64,000 bases of DNA. Origin: Polyangium spumosum. GTDB taxonomy: Bacteria > Myxococcota_A > Polyangia > Polyangiales > Polyangiaceae. The notes beneath the pieces were generated by a model. It saw nothing but the letters and a program-made list of their open reading frames with translations, made no database searches and had not been told where the DNA came from. Shown in pieces: positions 1-9,093 of this stretch. Every line of letters begins with the position of its first letter. The first letter of the stretch is position 1. Position numbers and translations under genes: made by a program. The DNA lies in contig NZ_WJIE01000013.1 in NCBI RefSeq assembly GCF_009649845.1, forward strand, positions 62,001 through 126,000, read 5' to 3'.

Positions 1-193
1 CGCGATCGCGGCCATCGCCGCGTACCGTTTGACCTCGAAGGATCGCGGGGCTCGCATCGCCCGCGCATCTTGGAAAGAGAGGCGGGAGGCGTCAAGTCGG
101 CGGCTCGATGCAACAAAGTTGCAAAAGCATCCGAGCTGGTTTAGAAGGCGGATGGGGCACGGCGGTTCGTTGGTCGACCGCCGTGCGTCACGG
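1..193. other. Gene-free left edge, probable 3' flank of an upstream plus-strand gene
   Basis: No convincing gene lies here. If a plus-strand gene enters from the left, it could end at TGA 30-32 (frame 3) or TAG 142-144 (frame 1), or before base 1. The strong plus-strand terminator that follows argues that such a gene exists, but there is too little coding sequence to name it. Confidence 0.3.
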
Positions 194-255
194 CGCTCGC
201 GGGGGCGCGGGCTTCCCGGACCCCTTCTTCTCCCGCGCCCTCGCGAGCGTTTTTT
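194..255 (+). terminator. Strong intrinsic terminator
   Basis: The arms at 194-211 and 232-249 form an 18-bp stem with a single mismatch and a 20-nt loop. Six T follow directly at 250-255. This is the classical rho-independent layout on the plus strand, so it should end a plus-strand transcript that comes from left of the window, convergent with the reductase gene. Confidence 0.75.
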
Positions 256-289
256 CCCGAGAGAGGCGAGCTCGCTGCGCGACCTCGCG

Positions 290-313
290 GAGCGCCGAAC
301 CAGTTCGGCGCTC
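290..313 (-). terminator. Hairpin just past the reductase stop codon
   Basis: GAGCGCCGAA (290-299) and TTCGGCGCTC (304-313) form a perfect 10-bp stem with a 4-nt loop, 4 nt beyond the stop codon of the minus-strand reductase. No T-run follows on the minus strand, so it may be an mRNA 3'-end stem or a weak terminator. Confidence 0.5.
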
Positions 314-317
314 CGTT

Positions 318-1418
318 TCAGCGCGTTTCGTTCGGCTGCACCAGGCCCTTGAAGCGGCCGAGGTAACGGACGAAGCCGTCGCTGAGGCCACGCGCGCGCA
401 GGTCTTCGGGCGACATCGGAGGGCGCTTCGGCTCCCAGGCCGCGTCACGCGCGGCGCGGGGCCAGTCGGGGTTCAAGATGGCGGAGCGGCCGAGCGCGAC
501 GGCGTCGGCGCCACGCTCGAGGAGCGACTCGGCCTCGGCGCGTGTCCAGATCTTGCCCGCGACGAGGAGCGGGATCCCGTCCGGGAGAGCGCGGCGGAAG
601 AGCGGGACGGGATGCTCGTCCGGGCGCTTCTTCGTGTTCGCGAAACTGTCCCAGAGCGAGACGTGGAGGAAGTCGATCCCGTCGTCGGCGAGCCATCCGG
701 AGAGGGTGAGGTTCTCGTCGAGGTCGAGGCCCTTCGACTGGGCCATGTCCTCGGGCGAGATCCGCACGCCGACGAGGAAGGAGGCGGGCACCGCGGCGCG
801 GACGGCGCGCGTGGCCTCGCGCAGGAGGCGCGCGCGGTTCTCGAAGGAGCCGCCGTAGGCGTCGTCGCGCTTGTTGCCGGTCGCGCTGAGGAACTGGCCG
901 AGGAGGTAGCCATGCGCGCCGTGCAGCTCGACGCCGTCGAAGCCCGCGTGGTGCGCGCGGACGGCGGCGTCGCGGAAGGCGGCGATCACGCGCTCGATGT
1001 CCTCGCTCGTCGCGGCGCGCGGGTTCGAGGGATCCTCGGGCATCTCGCTCGCGCTCCACGGTCGCGCGCCGGTGAGGCGGGCGTCGGCGCGGGCGCCGCC
1101 GTGGAAGATCTGGACCATGGAGACGGTGCCGCGCTCGCGGAGCGACGTGGCGAGGCGCGTGAGGCCCGGCAGGAGCTTGTCGTCGTAGATGCCGAGCTCG
1201 CCCTCCCAGCCCTGACCGTCGAGCAGGACGTGCGACGCGCAGGTCGCGACGACGCCGAAGCCACCCTCGGCCCGGAGCTCGAGCCAGCGGAGCTCGTCGT
1301 CGGAGAGGGTGCCGTCAGCGTGGCTCTGGAGGTTCGTCATGGGGGCGAGCGCGACGCGATTGCGCGCCGTGCGGCCGTTCCGGAACGTGAGCGGAGCGAA
1401 GAGGTCTTTCGAGGCCAT
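318..1418 (-). CDS. NADH:flavin oxidoreductase, Old Yellow Enzyme family
   Basis: FMN-dependent cytoplasmic ene-reductase that should use NAD(P)H to reduce activated C=C bonds; the substrate cannot be predicted. The ATG at 1418 (MASKDLFAPLTF) is preferred to the GTG 24 nt upstream and gives 366 residues, normal for the family. Visible TIM-barrel motifs are GVELHGAHGYLLGQFLS followed by YGGSFENRARL in the middle, LVGVRISPED, and the C-terminal phosphate-binding stretch PLLVAGKIW with GADAVALGRSAI. The gene stands alone, convergent with an unseen gene to the left and divergent from the next gene, with an inverted repeat about 40 bp upstream that may be its operator. Confidence 0.93.
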   Translation of the reverse strand: MASKDLFAPLTFRNGRTARNRVALAPMTNLQSHADGTLSDDELRWLELRAEGGFGVVATCASHVLLDGQGWEGELGIYDDKLLPGLTRLATSLRERGTVSMVQIFHGGARADARLTGARPWSASEMPEDPSNPRAATSEDIERVIAAFRDAAVRAHHAGFDGVELHGAHGYLLGQFLSATGNKRDDAYGGSFENRARLLREATRAVRAAVPASFLVGVRISPEDMAQSKGLDLDENLTLSGWLADDGIDFLHVSLWDSFANTKKRPDEHPVPLFRRALPDGIPLLVAGKIWTRAEAESLLERGADAVALGRSAILNPDWPRAARDAAWEPKRPPMSPEDLRARGLSDGFVRYLGRFKGLVQPNETR

Positions 1419-1457
1419 CGTGCGCGAGGCTAGCAGCGTCACGGCCTCGGTTCATCA

Positions 1458-1476
1458 TCGGACATACAACGTCCGA
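1458..1476. promoter_or_regulatory. Inverted repeat, candidate operator upstream of the reductase
   Basis: TCGGAC and GTCCGA are separated by 7 nt, about 40 bp upstream of the reductase ATG in the divergent intergenic region. OYE genes are often controlled by a small repressor, but none is encoded nearby. Confidence 0.35.
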
Positions 1477-1583
1477 GCCGACGCGCTCGTTCATTGAAAT
1501 GAGCCTGGGGATCCATTAAAGAAAGCAGACGTACCGCGGCCGGCAGAGGGGCGCGGCGAGGGCGGGCCGGACGCGCCGGCTGC

Positions 1584-1603
1584 CCGCGCCGCGCGCGGCG
1601 CGG
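1584..1603. promoter_or_regulatory. Perfect 20-bp GC palindrome in the leader of the next gene
   Basis: CCGCGCCGCGCGCGGCGCGG is its own reverse complement. It lies 30 bp upstream of the ATG at 1633 and is followed after a short gap by a T5 run (about 1613-1617). In RNA it could fold as an attenuator-like hairpin; in DNA it could be a protein site. A chance palindrome is possible in such GC-rich sequence. Confidence 0.35.
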
Positions 1604-1632
1604 ACGCCAAGCTTTTTCCCCACGAGGCTCGC

Positions 1633-2856
1633 ATGAACCTTGCTGCACAGCGCTCGCCCGCCGCGCGCGCGGGCGCTTCCGATCGATTCGTCGCCGATGA
1701 ATTCTTGAGCATTCGCGGCCGCGCGGTTCGATGGGAGCTCGCCGCATGGTCGGCGTCGATCACGCAGGCGCTCGCCCGAGCGCTCGCGCGGAGCCGCGAG
1801 GAGCGCCTCCCCGCGCTCGCCGCGTGCTTCGAGGAGGCGACGCTCGTCGCAGGTCACCTCGGCCGGCACGAGGACGCGCGCCGGATCGCGGAGGCGGCCG
1901 TCCGGTGCTTCGGGGCGATCGCCCGGCAGAAGCGCTCGGCCGAGGCGCTCGCGTTCGCCGTCTCCGCGCTCGCCTCGGTGGGCGCCGCGGAGCGCGCGGC
2001 AGGCAGGCTCGACGAGGCGCTCCTGCACCTCGGCCGCGTGCGTTCGCTCGGCCTCGGCGCGGAGATCGGCGCGGGGCTGCTCCGCGTGACGCGCGCGCAA
2101 TGGGAGAGCGTGCTCGCGCTCGAGCCGGCCGCGGCGCGGGCGATCGCGCTCGCTTCGGCGACGGAGGCGCTCTCGGCGCTGCTCGCGGCGCGCAGGCTCG
2201 AGGACGTCGTCTCGCTCGCGCTCGTGTCGCGGCGCGGCGCGACCGATCCCCCGGCGCTCGAGTGGGCGCGCAAGGAGGCCGCGCTCTCCGCGCTGTGCCA
2301 CCTCGGCCGCCCCGACGAGGCGCTCGCGCTCGCGGCGCGTTACACCGTGGAGGCGGGCGAAGGCGAGCGGCTCGTGTTCGAGCTGCGCCGCGCCGAGGCG
2401 CTCGCGTGTTTCGGCGACGCCGGAAAGGCGCGCGCGCTCGCCGAGGTGGTGCTCGGGCAGCTCGAACGAAAATGGCGGGCGCGGCCCGGGACGCTCGAAG
2501 ACGTGCGGCTGGCCGCGCGGGTGGCGCGGCTCTGCGCGCTGCTCGGGGAGGCGTCGTCGGCCGATTTTTGCTGGGCTGCGCTGGCGGAGGCGCTCGCAGT
2601 GGGCGATGTGCCGCTGCAGGCGGAGCTGCTCGTGCACATCGTCGAGACCGACTGGGACGAGGAGCGACGCGAAGACGCGGGGGAGCTCTTGCGCGCGGTG
2701 GCGCTCGCTTCCGGTTATCGATTGCCCGCGGCCGAGCGTGTCCTCTCGCCCGAGGACGGCCCGCGCTCGGCGCGCCCGGCGGACGAGCGCGCTCCTGGTT
2801 TCTCCTCGCTCGTCGCCTCGCTCTGCGCGCTCGATCCGGGGCGGCGCACGTCGTAA
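1633..2856 (+). CDS. Hypothetical helical-repeat (TPR-like) protein
   Basis: 407 residues with no specific family recognised. The sequence is a long series of amphipathic helices rich in Ala, Leu, Arg and Glu, with TPR-like spacing (for example GRLDEALLHLGR and GRPDEALALAARY), so it probably forms a superhelical scaffold. There is no signal peptide or membrane segment, so it should be cytoplasmic. The ATG at 1633 is preceded by a GAGG ribosome site. It is divergent from the reductase, and the sensor kinase follows after 127 bp. A regulatory or adaptor role is only an inference. Confidence 0.7.
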   Translation: MNLAAQRSPAARAGASDRFVADEFLSIRGRAVRWELAAWSASITQALARALARSREERLPALAACFEEATLVAGHLGRHEDARRIAEAAVRCFGAIARQKRSAEALAFAVSALASVGAAERAAGRLDEALLHLGRVRSLGLGAEIGAGLLRVTRAQWESVLALEPAAARAIALASATEALSALLAARRLEDVVSLALVSRRGATDPPALEWARKEAALSALCHLGRPDEALALAARYTVEAGEGERLVFELRRAEALACFGDAGKARALAEVVLGQLERKWRARPGTLEDVRLAARVARLCALLGEASSADFCWAALAEALAVGDVPLQAELLVHIVETDWDEERREDAGELLRAVALASGYRLPAAERVLSPEDGPRSARPADERAPGFSSLVASLCALDPGRRTS

Positions 2857-2936
2857 TCGTCGAAATCGCGAAAATCCGGGCGCCCGCCCGGAAACCTGGC
2901 GAGCGCGCCTCGCACGGTGCGCATTCTTTGCGCCAC

Positions 2937-2979
2937 GCATGTTCATTGCATGTTCAATTTTATGACACATCCTTGAACA
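2937..2979 (+). promoter_or_regulatory. AT-rich control region of the CHASE kinase
   Basis: Two direct copies of GCATGTTCA start at 2937 and 2948, 11 bp apart (one helical turn). The end of the second copy, TGTTCAA at 2951, pairs as an inverted repeat with TTGAACA at 2973-2979. The stretch is AT-rich against a GC-rich background and ends 4 bp before the start codon, so it looks like a regulator-binding promoter region. Confidence 0.45.
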
Positions 2980-2983
2980 AACC

Positions 2984-4732
2984 ATGATGCTCGTGTACCC
3001 GGAGCGGGCGCGCTCGGCATTGAATGCTGGACAGACCCCCCGTCCTCGTCTCCCCGGCATTCCGTGGTCCGCTCTCCTCGTCTCGATCGCGCTCGTGGTC
3101 ACGGCGGCCGCGGCGGCCGCGGTGGTGATGGAGCTCCGCTCCCGCAATCGCACCGAGCGGGCGACCGCCGAGGTCGTCGCCTCGGTCGAGCGTCGCATGG
3201 ACATGTACGTGGCGCTGTTGCGCGGCACCGCGGGGCTTTACGCGTACGACCCCGGCGTCGATCGGGATGGCTTCCGGCGCTTCGTTTCGCGCCTGCGGCT
3301 CGACCAGTATCCCGGCGTTCAGGGCATAGGCTGGACGCTCGTGCTCACGCCGAGCGAGGCGAGCCGCGTCGTCGAGGAGGCGCACGCGGCCGGCGTCACC
3401 TCTTTCCACCTCTGGCCCGAGCACGACGAGGTGGAACGGCACGCCATCGTGTTCCTCGAGCCGAGCGACGCCCGGAACCTCGCCGCGCTCGGCTACGACA
3501 TGTACAGCGAGCCGGCGAGGCGCGCCGCCATGGACCGCGCGCGCGACGAGGGCAGGCCGGCCGCGACAGGGATCGTGCGCCTCGTGCAGGAGATCGAAGG
3601 CGACGCGCAGCCGGGTTTCCTCGTCTACGTGCCGATGTACGCGGGCGACGAGATTCCGCGCACCGTGGAGGAGCGCCGCGCGCGCCTGCGCGGCTTCGCG
3701 TATGCCCCGTTCCGCGCCGGCGATCTCTTCAACACCATCTTCGCCGAGCAGAACGCGCCGCCGGCCCTCACCATCGACGACGGCCCCGTCCCCGACCCCG
3801 CGCAGCGCCTCTTCGAGCTCGATGCGCCGGGCCGGTACACGGACCCGACCGTCGCGCGTGTGGTCGTCGCGGGGCGGGAATGGACGCTCGAGGTGCGGAC
3901 GCCGTGCGAGCTCATCTCGGACGCGCGCGTGGTCACGATCGTCATCGTCTTCGTCGGCGCGCTGCTCACGGCCTTCGTGGTCCGCTCGTCGCGCGCGCGG
4001 CTGATCGCCGAGGCCGAGCAAGCGAAGGCCGCCGCCGCGCTCGCGGCCGAGACGGAGCAGGCGCAGATCCGCGAGACCTTCCTCGGCGTGCTCGGCCACG
4101 ACCTGCGCAACCCCCTCTTCGCGGCGAAGGCGAACGCGCAGCTCATGCTGCGGAGCGCGTCGTTCCCCGAGGAGCGCAGGGCCGGGCTCACGCGTATCGT
4201 GACGAGCGTCGAGCGCGCCAGCCGGCTCGTCGAGCAGCTCCTCGACATCACGCGCGCGCGGCTCGGCGGCGGGATCAAGATCGACGCCCGGCCGCTCGCG
4301 CTCGCGCCCCTCGTGCGTGACGTCGTGGAGGAGGCGTGCGTGGCCCACCCGAGGCGTGTGCCGATCGAGCTCGCGCTCGACGATTCGCTCGTCGTGCTGG
4401 CAGATCCGGACCGCCTCGCGCAGATCCTCTCGAACCTCATCACGAATGCGCTCACCCACGGCAGCCCGCCCCTCCGCGTCACCGCGCGGGCGAGCGAGGG
4501 ATGGGCGAGGATCGAGGTCACGAACGGAGGCGCGCCCATCCCGAAGGAGGTGCTCGCGACGCTCTTCGACCCGTTCAAGCGTGGCGACTCGGCGCGCGAC
4601 CATGCCCCCGGCGGGCTGGGCCTCGGGCTCTACATCTCGCACGAGCTCGCGCTCTCGCACGGCGGCTCGCTCGAGGCCCTCTCCGACGCGGAGAACGGCA
4701 CGCGCTTCGTGCTCCGCCTGCGGCTCGCGTGA
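2984..4732 (+). CDS. CHASE-domain membrane sensor histidine kinase
   Basis: 582 residues. A first membrane segment (about 27-52) and a second (about 314-332) flank a periplasmic CHASE sensor domain (KLRG-like opening VASVERRMDMYVALLRG, then GVQGIGW). The cytoplasmic part holds a HisKA dimerisation helix with the phospho-accepting His372 in LGHDLRNPLF, then a HATPase domain with the N box NLITNALTHG near 483 and the G box GGLGLGLYIS near 543. CHASE domains usually bind small extracellular ligands. No response regulator gene is adjacent, so it is an orphan kinase. The start ATGATG has no clear Shine-Dalgarno and lies 4 bp after a repeat-rich AT island. Confidence 0.9.
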   Translation: MMLVYPERARSALNAGQTPRPRLPGIPWSALLVSIALVVTAAAAAAVVMELRSRNRTERATAEVVASVERRMDMYVALLRGTAGLYAYDPGVDRDGFRRFVSRLRLDQYPGVQGIGWTLVLTPSEASRVVEEAHAAGVTSFHLWPEHDEVERHAIVFLEPSDARNLAALGYDMYSEPARRAAMDRARDEGRPAATGIVRLVQEIEGDAQPGFLVYVPMYAGDEIPRTVEERRARLRGFAYAPFRAGDLFNTIFAEQNAPPALTIDDGPVPDPAQRLFELDAPGRYTDPTVARVVVAGREWTLEVRTPCELISDARVVTIVIVFVGALLTAFVVRSSRARLIAEAEQAKAAAALAAETEQAQIRETFLGVLGHDLRNPLFAAKANAQLMLRSASFPEERRAGLTRIVTSVERASRLVEQLLDITRARLGGGIKIDARPLALAPLVRDVVEEACVAHPRRVPIELALDDSLVVLADPDRLAQILSNLITNALTHGSPPLRVTARASEGWARIEVTNGGAPIPKEVLATLFDPFKRGDSARDHAPGGLGLGLYISHELALSHGGSLEALSDAENGTRFVLRLRLA

Positions 4733-4755
4733 TGTAGCATCGGCGAAGGCCCGCC

Positions 4756-7700
4756 ATGATCGAGACCACGACCGACCGAATCACCCAGGGCACGATGCGA
4801 ACGACGAGCGGCGCGCCCCTGCCGCTCGAGCACACCAGCATCGAGGCCAAGATCAACGGCCCCGTCGCGAGCGTCACGCTGAAGCAGCGCTTCCGCAACA
4901 CGACGGGCGGTCCCATCGAGGCCGAATACCTCTTCCCGCTCCCGCACGAGGCGTCGGTCCACACGATGCGCTTCCGGATCGGCGAGCGCACGGTCGAGGC
5001 CGTCGTCAAGGAGAAGGAGGAGGCGAAGCGCGCCTACGAGGCCGCGCGGCGCGAGGGGCGCAGCGCGACGTTGCTCGAGCAGGATCGGCCGAACCTGTTC
5101 ACGCTGAGCGTCGCGAACATCCCGGACGGCGAGACGATCGAGGTGACGCTCGGGTACCAGGAAAAACTCGCGTTCGACGAGGGCGAGTGGCGCTTCGTGT
5201 TCCCGATGGTCACGACCGAGCGTTACCAGGCGAGGACCGCCGACGAGGCGCCGGACGCCACGAAGATCCGACCGCCGCGCGCCGCGACGGGCGAGCGGAA
5301 GGCCGACGTGAGCGTCTGCGTGGAGATCCGCGCCGGCGCGCCGATCGAGCCGCCGCGCTCGCCCTCGCACCGGATCGACGCCGAGCCCCTCGAAGGCGGG
5401 GCGTTCCGCGTGAAGCTCCACGAGAGCGAGACCGTGCCGAACCGCGATTTCGTGCTCGCTTATCGGGTGCAGCACGACAGCGGCGTGCGGCCTCGGGCTT
5501 ATTTCGAGCGGCAGCCGGACAAGATGGGCACGTTCTTGCTCGTCGTGACGCCGCCCGTCGCGCCGCTCGAGGATCTCTCGCTCGCGGAGGCCGGCCCGGC
5601 CGGGGATCACCGGACGTTCCGCTGCAACAACTGCGGCGGCGCGCTCCGGGATCCTTCGGTCGTGAAGGAATGGCCGGGCCTCGGGCCGGCGTGGAAATGC
5701 GAGTATTGTGGCGTCGTCGTCGCCGCGACACGCGAGCTCGCCAAGGTCGGCCTGCCGCGCGACGTCGTCTTCCTCGTCGATCGATCCTGCTCGATGCGCG
5801 GCCAGAGCTTGCCGCAGGCGCGGCGCGCGGTGCGCTTGATCCTCGATCACCTCGGGCCGGACGATCGCGCGCAGGTCTTCGCGTTTGATCACGATCGCAT
5901 CGCCGCGGACCGGCAGGGCGTGGGGTTCCAGTCGATCTCGAAGTGGTGGATCGGGGAGATCGACGGGTTCCTGCGGGGCATGACGGCGCGTGGCGGCACG
6001 GAGCTCGAGGAGGCGCTCGTCCACGCGGCGAAATTGCCCACCGAGAAGGGGCGGACGCGGCTCGTCGTGCTCTTGACCGACGGCGCCGTCGGCAATGAGG
6101 GCCGGCTCTTCCGGCGCGCGCCGGAGATCCTCGGCAAGGAGACGCGCCTCTACGTGCTCGGCATCGGTCCCTCGGTGAATCGGTATCTCGTGGAGCGGCT
6201 CGCGCGGGCGGGCGGAGGCGCGAGCGACGTGCTCTTGCCCGGCGAGGACGTCGAGACCGTCGTGCCCCGCTTCGCGCGCCGTGTCCGCCAGGCCGGCCCG
6301 GTCCTGACGAACCTGCGTTTGTCCTGGGATGACGCCATGCCCGTGGACGTCTATCCGAGCCCGGCGCCCGAGCTCTTCGGAGGACAAACGGTGCAGCTCC
6401 TCGGCCGGTTCGCCGGGTCGGGCGAGAGTCGCCTCGTGCTCACGGGCACGCGCGCGTCGGGCGAGCCGTTCCGGCAGGAGGTCGACGTGGAGCTGCCGGA
6501 GCGATCGGAGCAGATCCCGGGCCTCGAGAGGCTCTGGGCGCGGCTGCGGATCGACGCGCGTTTGTCGCGGCTCGCCGAGGCGCCCGGGGAGGCGGCCGAG
6601 GTGCGGATGGAGGTGCTCGCGCTCGCGCTGAAGCACAAATTGCTGAGCCCGTACACGGCGCTCGTGGCCGAGGACAGCGAAAAACGCGTGGAGGGGCCGG
6701 CGAAGAAGGTGCAATTGGCGGCGATGGCCGAGCCCGAGGTCGAGGAGGAGCCGGCCGCGGAGGGGGGCGCGCTCGGCACGCCCCTGGGCATCCGGCATGC
6801 GGACGTGGAGGAGGACGAGGGGGATGCATTCGCGCGCACGCGCGCCGGCGTCGTCCGAGGGTATGCGCCGTCCATGGCCGCCGCCGCGCTGCGCGCCTCG
6901 ACCGGAGCGCCGCCGCCCACGCCGGGGTTTGGCCCGCCGCCGCCCGCGCCTGCGTTTGGCGCGCCACCCCCGCCCGCGCTTGGCGCTCCGCCGCCCACGC
7001 CTGGTTTTGGCCCGCCACCCGCGCCTGCTCCGGGCGCGCCGCCCCCGCCAGGGTTTGGCCCGCCGCCCCCCATGGCGGCGGCGTTCGTCCCGGAAATGCC
7101 CCTCTCGGCCAAACGTGGCGGCGGCGGAGGGTTCTTCTCGAAGGTCAAGGAGGCCTTCGGGATCGGCGGAAGCGCCGAGGAGGAGGCGCCGCCGCCGCCG
7201 GCCTTGGAGTCGTTCGCGGCGACCGAGGACGACGACGCGCCGCCGCCCACGCCGCCGGGGTTCCCGTCCCTCAAATCGTTCAAGTTTGCCCCGCCGCCGC
7301 CCGAGGCGCCGCCCCCCCCATTGCCGGCGCCCGCGCCGCAGAGCCGATGGCAAGGCCCGCCGCACGTGCAATCGAGCGACTCCGAGGCCTACACCCCCGA
7401 GATGCTGGACCGCGTGCAAGGCGCGGGCGTGGGCGAGCTCGACCTCGTGTTCCTCGTCGACGAGACGGGCAGCATGGGCGCATACATCGAGCAGGTAAAG
7501 CAGAGGCTCGTTGGGATCATCGAGGCCCTGCGGAGCGCGCCGCTCTGCCGCAGCTTGCGCCTCGGCCTCGTGAGTTATCGCGACCATCCTCCGCAGGATC
7601 GCTCCTTCGCGAGCCGCGTCGTGCCCCTCACCGAGGACATCGCCTCGATCCAGAAGGGCGTCGAGCGTATGCAGGCCTCGGGCGGCGGCGACGGGCCCGA

Positions 7701-8298
7701 ATCGGTGACGGACGGGCTCTACGACCTCGTTCGGCTCGAATGGCGGCCCCGCGCGGCGCGTGTCGTCGTCTGGGTCGGCGACGCGCCGCCGCACGGCGTG
7801 GAGCCCTCGGGCGACGCATTCCCCAATGGGTGCCCTTGCGGGCACCACTGGTATGCGCAGGCCGAGAACGCCCGCGAGATGGGCATCGTCATCCACGCCG
7901 TCGGCTGCCTCCCCACGCTGCGCCAGTACGTGGGCGCCGAGGACGTGTTCAAGACCGTGGCGAAGACCGCGCGTGGCCTCTATTTGCCGCTCGAGCGCGC
8001 GAGCCTCTTGATCCCCATCATCACGGGCGTCGCGGAGACCGAGCTCGACAAGCAACGCATCGAGGAGCACATCGCCGAGGTCCTCGCGAAATACGAAAAC
8101 GTGCTCACGCCAGCCGATCAAGACGAGCGCGTCCGTTTCGTGACCGACGTCCTCCGCCAGGAGAACGTGCGCCCGCGTGGGCTCGTCTACGACCCCAAGA
8201 GGTCGGGCCCCTCGCCGCTGCGTTTCCGCGAGATCACGCCGTCGGACGTGGAGGAGGGGATCGAGCGGCTCCGGCGCGTCTCGCGCACCTCGCTGTAA
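4756..8298 (+). CDS. VIT / zinc-ribbon / double-VWA protein
   Basis: 1180 residues. An N-terminal VIT domain (about 8-135, as in inter-alpha-trypsin inhibitor heavy chains) is followed by a CxxC...CxxC zinc-ribbon-like insert (about 289-318), then a first von Willebrand A domain (about 336-500) with MIDAS start DRSCSM. Next come the LLSPYTALVAED segment typical of VIT-VWA proteins and a Gly/Ala/Pro-rich linker (about 710-880) with repeats such as PPPTPGFGPPP. A second VWA domain (about 895-1080) carries DETGSMGAYIEQ. No signal peptide or membrane helix is evident. The role is probably metal-dependent protein binding; the partner is unknown. The start ATG lies about 8 nt after GAAGG. Confidence 0.85.
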   Translation: MIETTTDRITQGTMRTTSGAPLPLEHTSIEAKINGPVASVTLKQRFRNTTGGPIEAEYLFPLPHEASVHTMRFRIGERTVEAVVKEKEEAKRAYEAARREGRSATLLEQDRPNLFTLSVANIPDGETIEVTLGYQEKLAFDEGEWRFVFPMVTTERYQARTADEAPDATKIRPPRAATGERKADVSVCVEIRAGAPIEPPRSPSHRIDAEPLEGGAFRVKLHESETVPNRDFVLAYRVQHDSGVRPRAYFERQPDKMGTFLLVVTPPVAPLEDLSLAEAGPAGDHRTFRCNNCGGALRDPSVVKEWPGLGPAWKCEYCGVVVAATRELAKVGLPRDVVFLVDRSCSMRGQSLPQARRAVRLILDHLGPDDRAQVFAFDHDRIAADRQGVGFQSISKWWIGEIDGFLRGMTARGGTELEEALVHAAKLPTEKGRTRLVVLLTDGAVGNEGRLFRRAPEILGKETRLYVLGIGPSVNRYLVERLARAGGGASDVLLPGEDVETVVPRFARRVRQAGPVLTNLRLSWDDAMPVDVYPSPAPELFGGQTVQLLGRFAGSGESRLVLTGTRASGEPFRQEVDVELPERSEQIPGLERLWARLRIDARLSRLAEAPGEAAEVRMEVLALALKHKLLSPYTALVAEDSEKRVEGPAKKVQLAAMAEPEVEEEPAAEGGALGTPLGIRHADVEEDEGDAFARTRAGVVRGYAPSMAAAALRASTGAPPPTPGFGPPPPAPAFGAPPPPALGAPPPTPGFGPPPAPAPGAPPPPGFGPPPPMAAAFVPEMPLSAKRGGGGGFFSKVKEAFGIGGSAEEEAPPPPALESFAATEDDDAPPPTPPGFPSLKSFKFAPPPPEAPPPPLPAPAPQSRWQGPPHVQSSDSEAYTPEMLDRVQGAGVGELDLVFLVDETGSMGAYIEQVKQRLVGIIEALRSAPLCRSLRLGLVSYRDHPPQDRSFASRVVPLTEDIASIQKGVERMQASGGGDGPESVTDGLYDLVRLEWRPRAARVVVWVGDAPPHGVEPSGDAFPNGCPCGHHWYAQAENAREMGIVIHAVGCLPTLRQYVGAEDVFKTVAKTARGLYLPLERASLLIPIITGVAETELDKQRIEEHIAEVLAKYENVLTPADQDERVRFVTDVLRQENVRPRGLVYDPKRSGPSPLRFREITPSDVEEGIERLRRVSRTSL

Positions 8299-8310
8299 AA
8301 ACCGCCCATC

Positions 8311-9093
8311 TCAGGCCATGAGCTCGGGCCGCGAGCTCCGCGGATTCGACGACGAGCGCTCGCCCGTGATCGCGCGGGCGCTCGCGCGGGCCGCCTGCAC
8401 GCATTCGCGCAGGAAATGCCGGTAGATGTCGAGCGCGCCCGCGCCGATCTCCGCGAGCGGCTCGGCGGCCTCGGGGCTCGCTTCGAGGATCTGCGCGAGC
8501 GTCTCGGCGTGGAGCGCGGCGCGCTCGACCCCGAGCGGGGCGCGTTTTCGCAGCCACGGCAGCCGCTCGGCCACGTCCGCGCCGAGCACCCGCTGCGCCT
8601 GGATCAGGAGCGCGAGGGAGAGGGCGCTCGTGACGCGCTCGATCTCGTACTGGATCGCCGCATAACCGAGCGGCAGATCCGCGCCGAGGACCTCCTCGTT
8701 GAGCACGCGATAGGCCCGCATGACGACCGTCGGCCGCTCGACGAGCATGGCGACGTCGATCGAGACGCCCGAGCGAATGCAGACGACCTGGGCGACCGTC
8801 CGGGCGTCGCGCAAGACGAGCGAGGCGCGCGCCTCGTCGTGCGCCGCGTGCTCGCGGAACGAGCGGGCGATGGCCTCGAGCCCGAGTTTGTCGCATTGCT
8901 CGGCGGCGCGCCTCGACCAGCGCGCCGTCGGCTGCGCGAGGTAGGGCGTCCGGGCGAACCATTCGAGCAGAAAACACTCGACCAGGACGGGGGAAGCGTC
9001 GGCGGCGAGGATCTCGCCGAGGACGTGGTCATTCTCGACCTCGGAGCGAAGGGAAAGGACGCGGGGCTCGTAAAGGGTCTTCAAGCTGTTCAT
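8311..9093 (-). CDS. Heme-oxygenase-like (TenA/iron-redox superfamily) protein
   Basis: 260 residues and all helical. A stretch reading FREHAAHDEARA, with spaced Glu and His residues, resembles the helical-bundle iron enzymes of the heme oxygenase / TenA superfamily; a precise family cannot be assigned by eye. The ATG at 9093 is chosen over an upstream GTG because GGCGAGG precedes it. The gene is convergent with the VIT-VWA gene (12 bp between stops) and divergent from the FHA activator. A diiron redox role is an inference. Confidence 0.5.
   Translation of the reverse strand: MNSLKTLYEPRVLSLRSEVENDHVLGEILAADASPVLVECFLLEWFARTPYLAQPTARWSRRAAEQCDKLGLEAIARSFREHAAHDEARASLVLRDARTVAQVVCIRSGVSIDVAMLVERPTVVMRAYRVLNEEVLGADLPLGYAAIQYEIERVTSALSLALLIQAQRVLGADVAERLPWLRKRAPLGVERAALHAETLAQILEASPEAAEPLAEIGAGALDIYRHFLRECVQAARASARAITGERSSSNPRSSRPELMA

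Noticed and set aside
4630-8121. 1163-codon antisense frame under the VIT-VWA gene
   Set aside because: Same cause: a compositional shadow. The plus-strand product has clear domains, the minus one has none.
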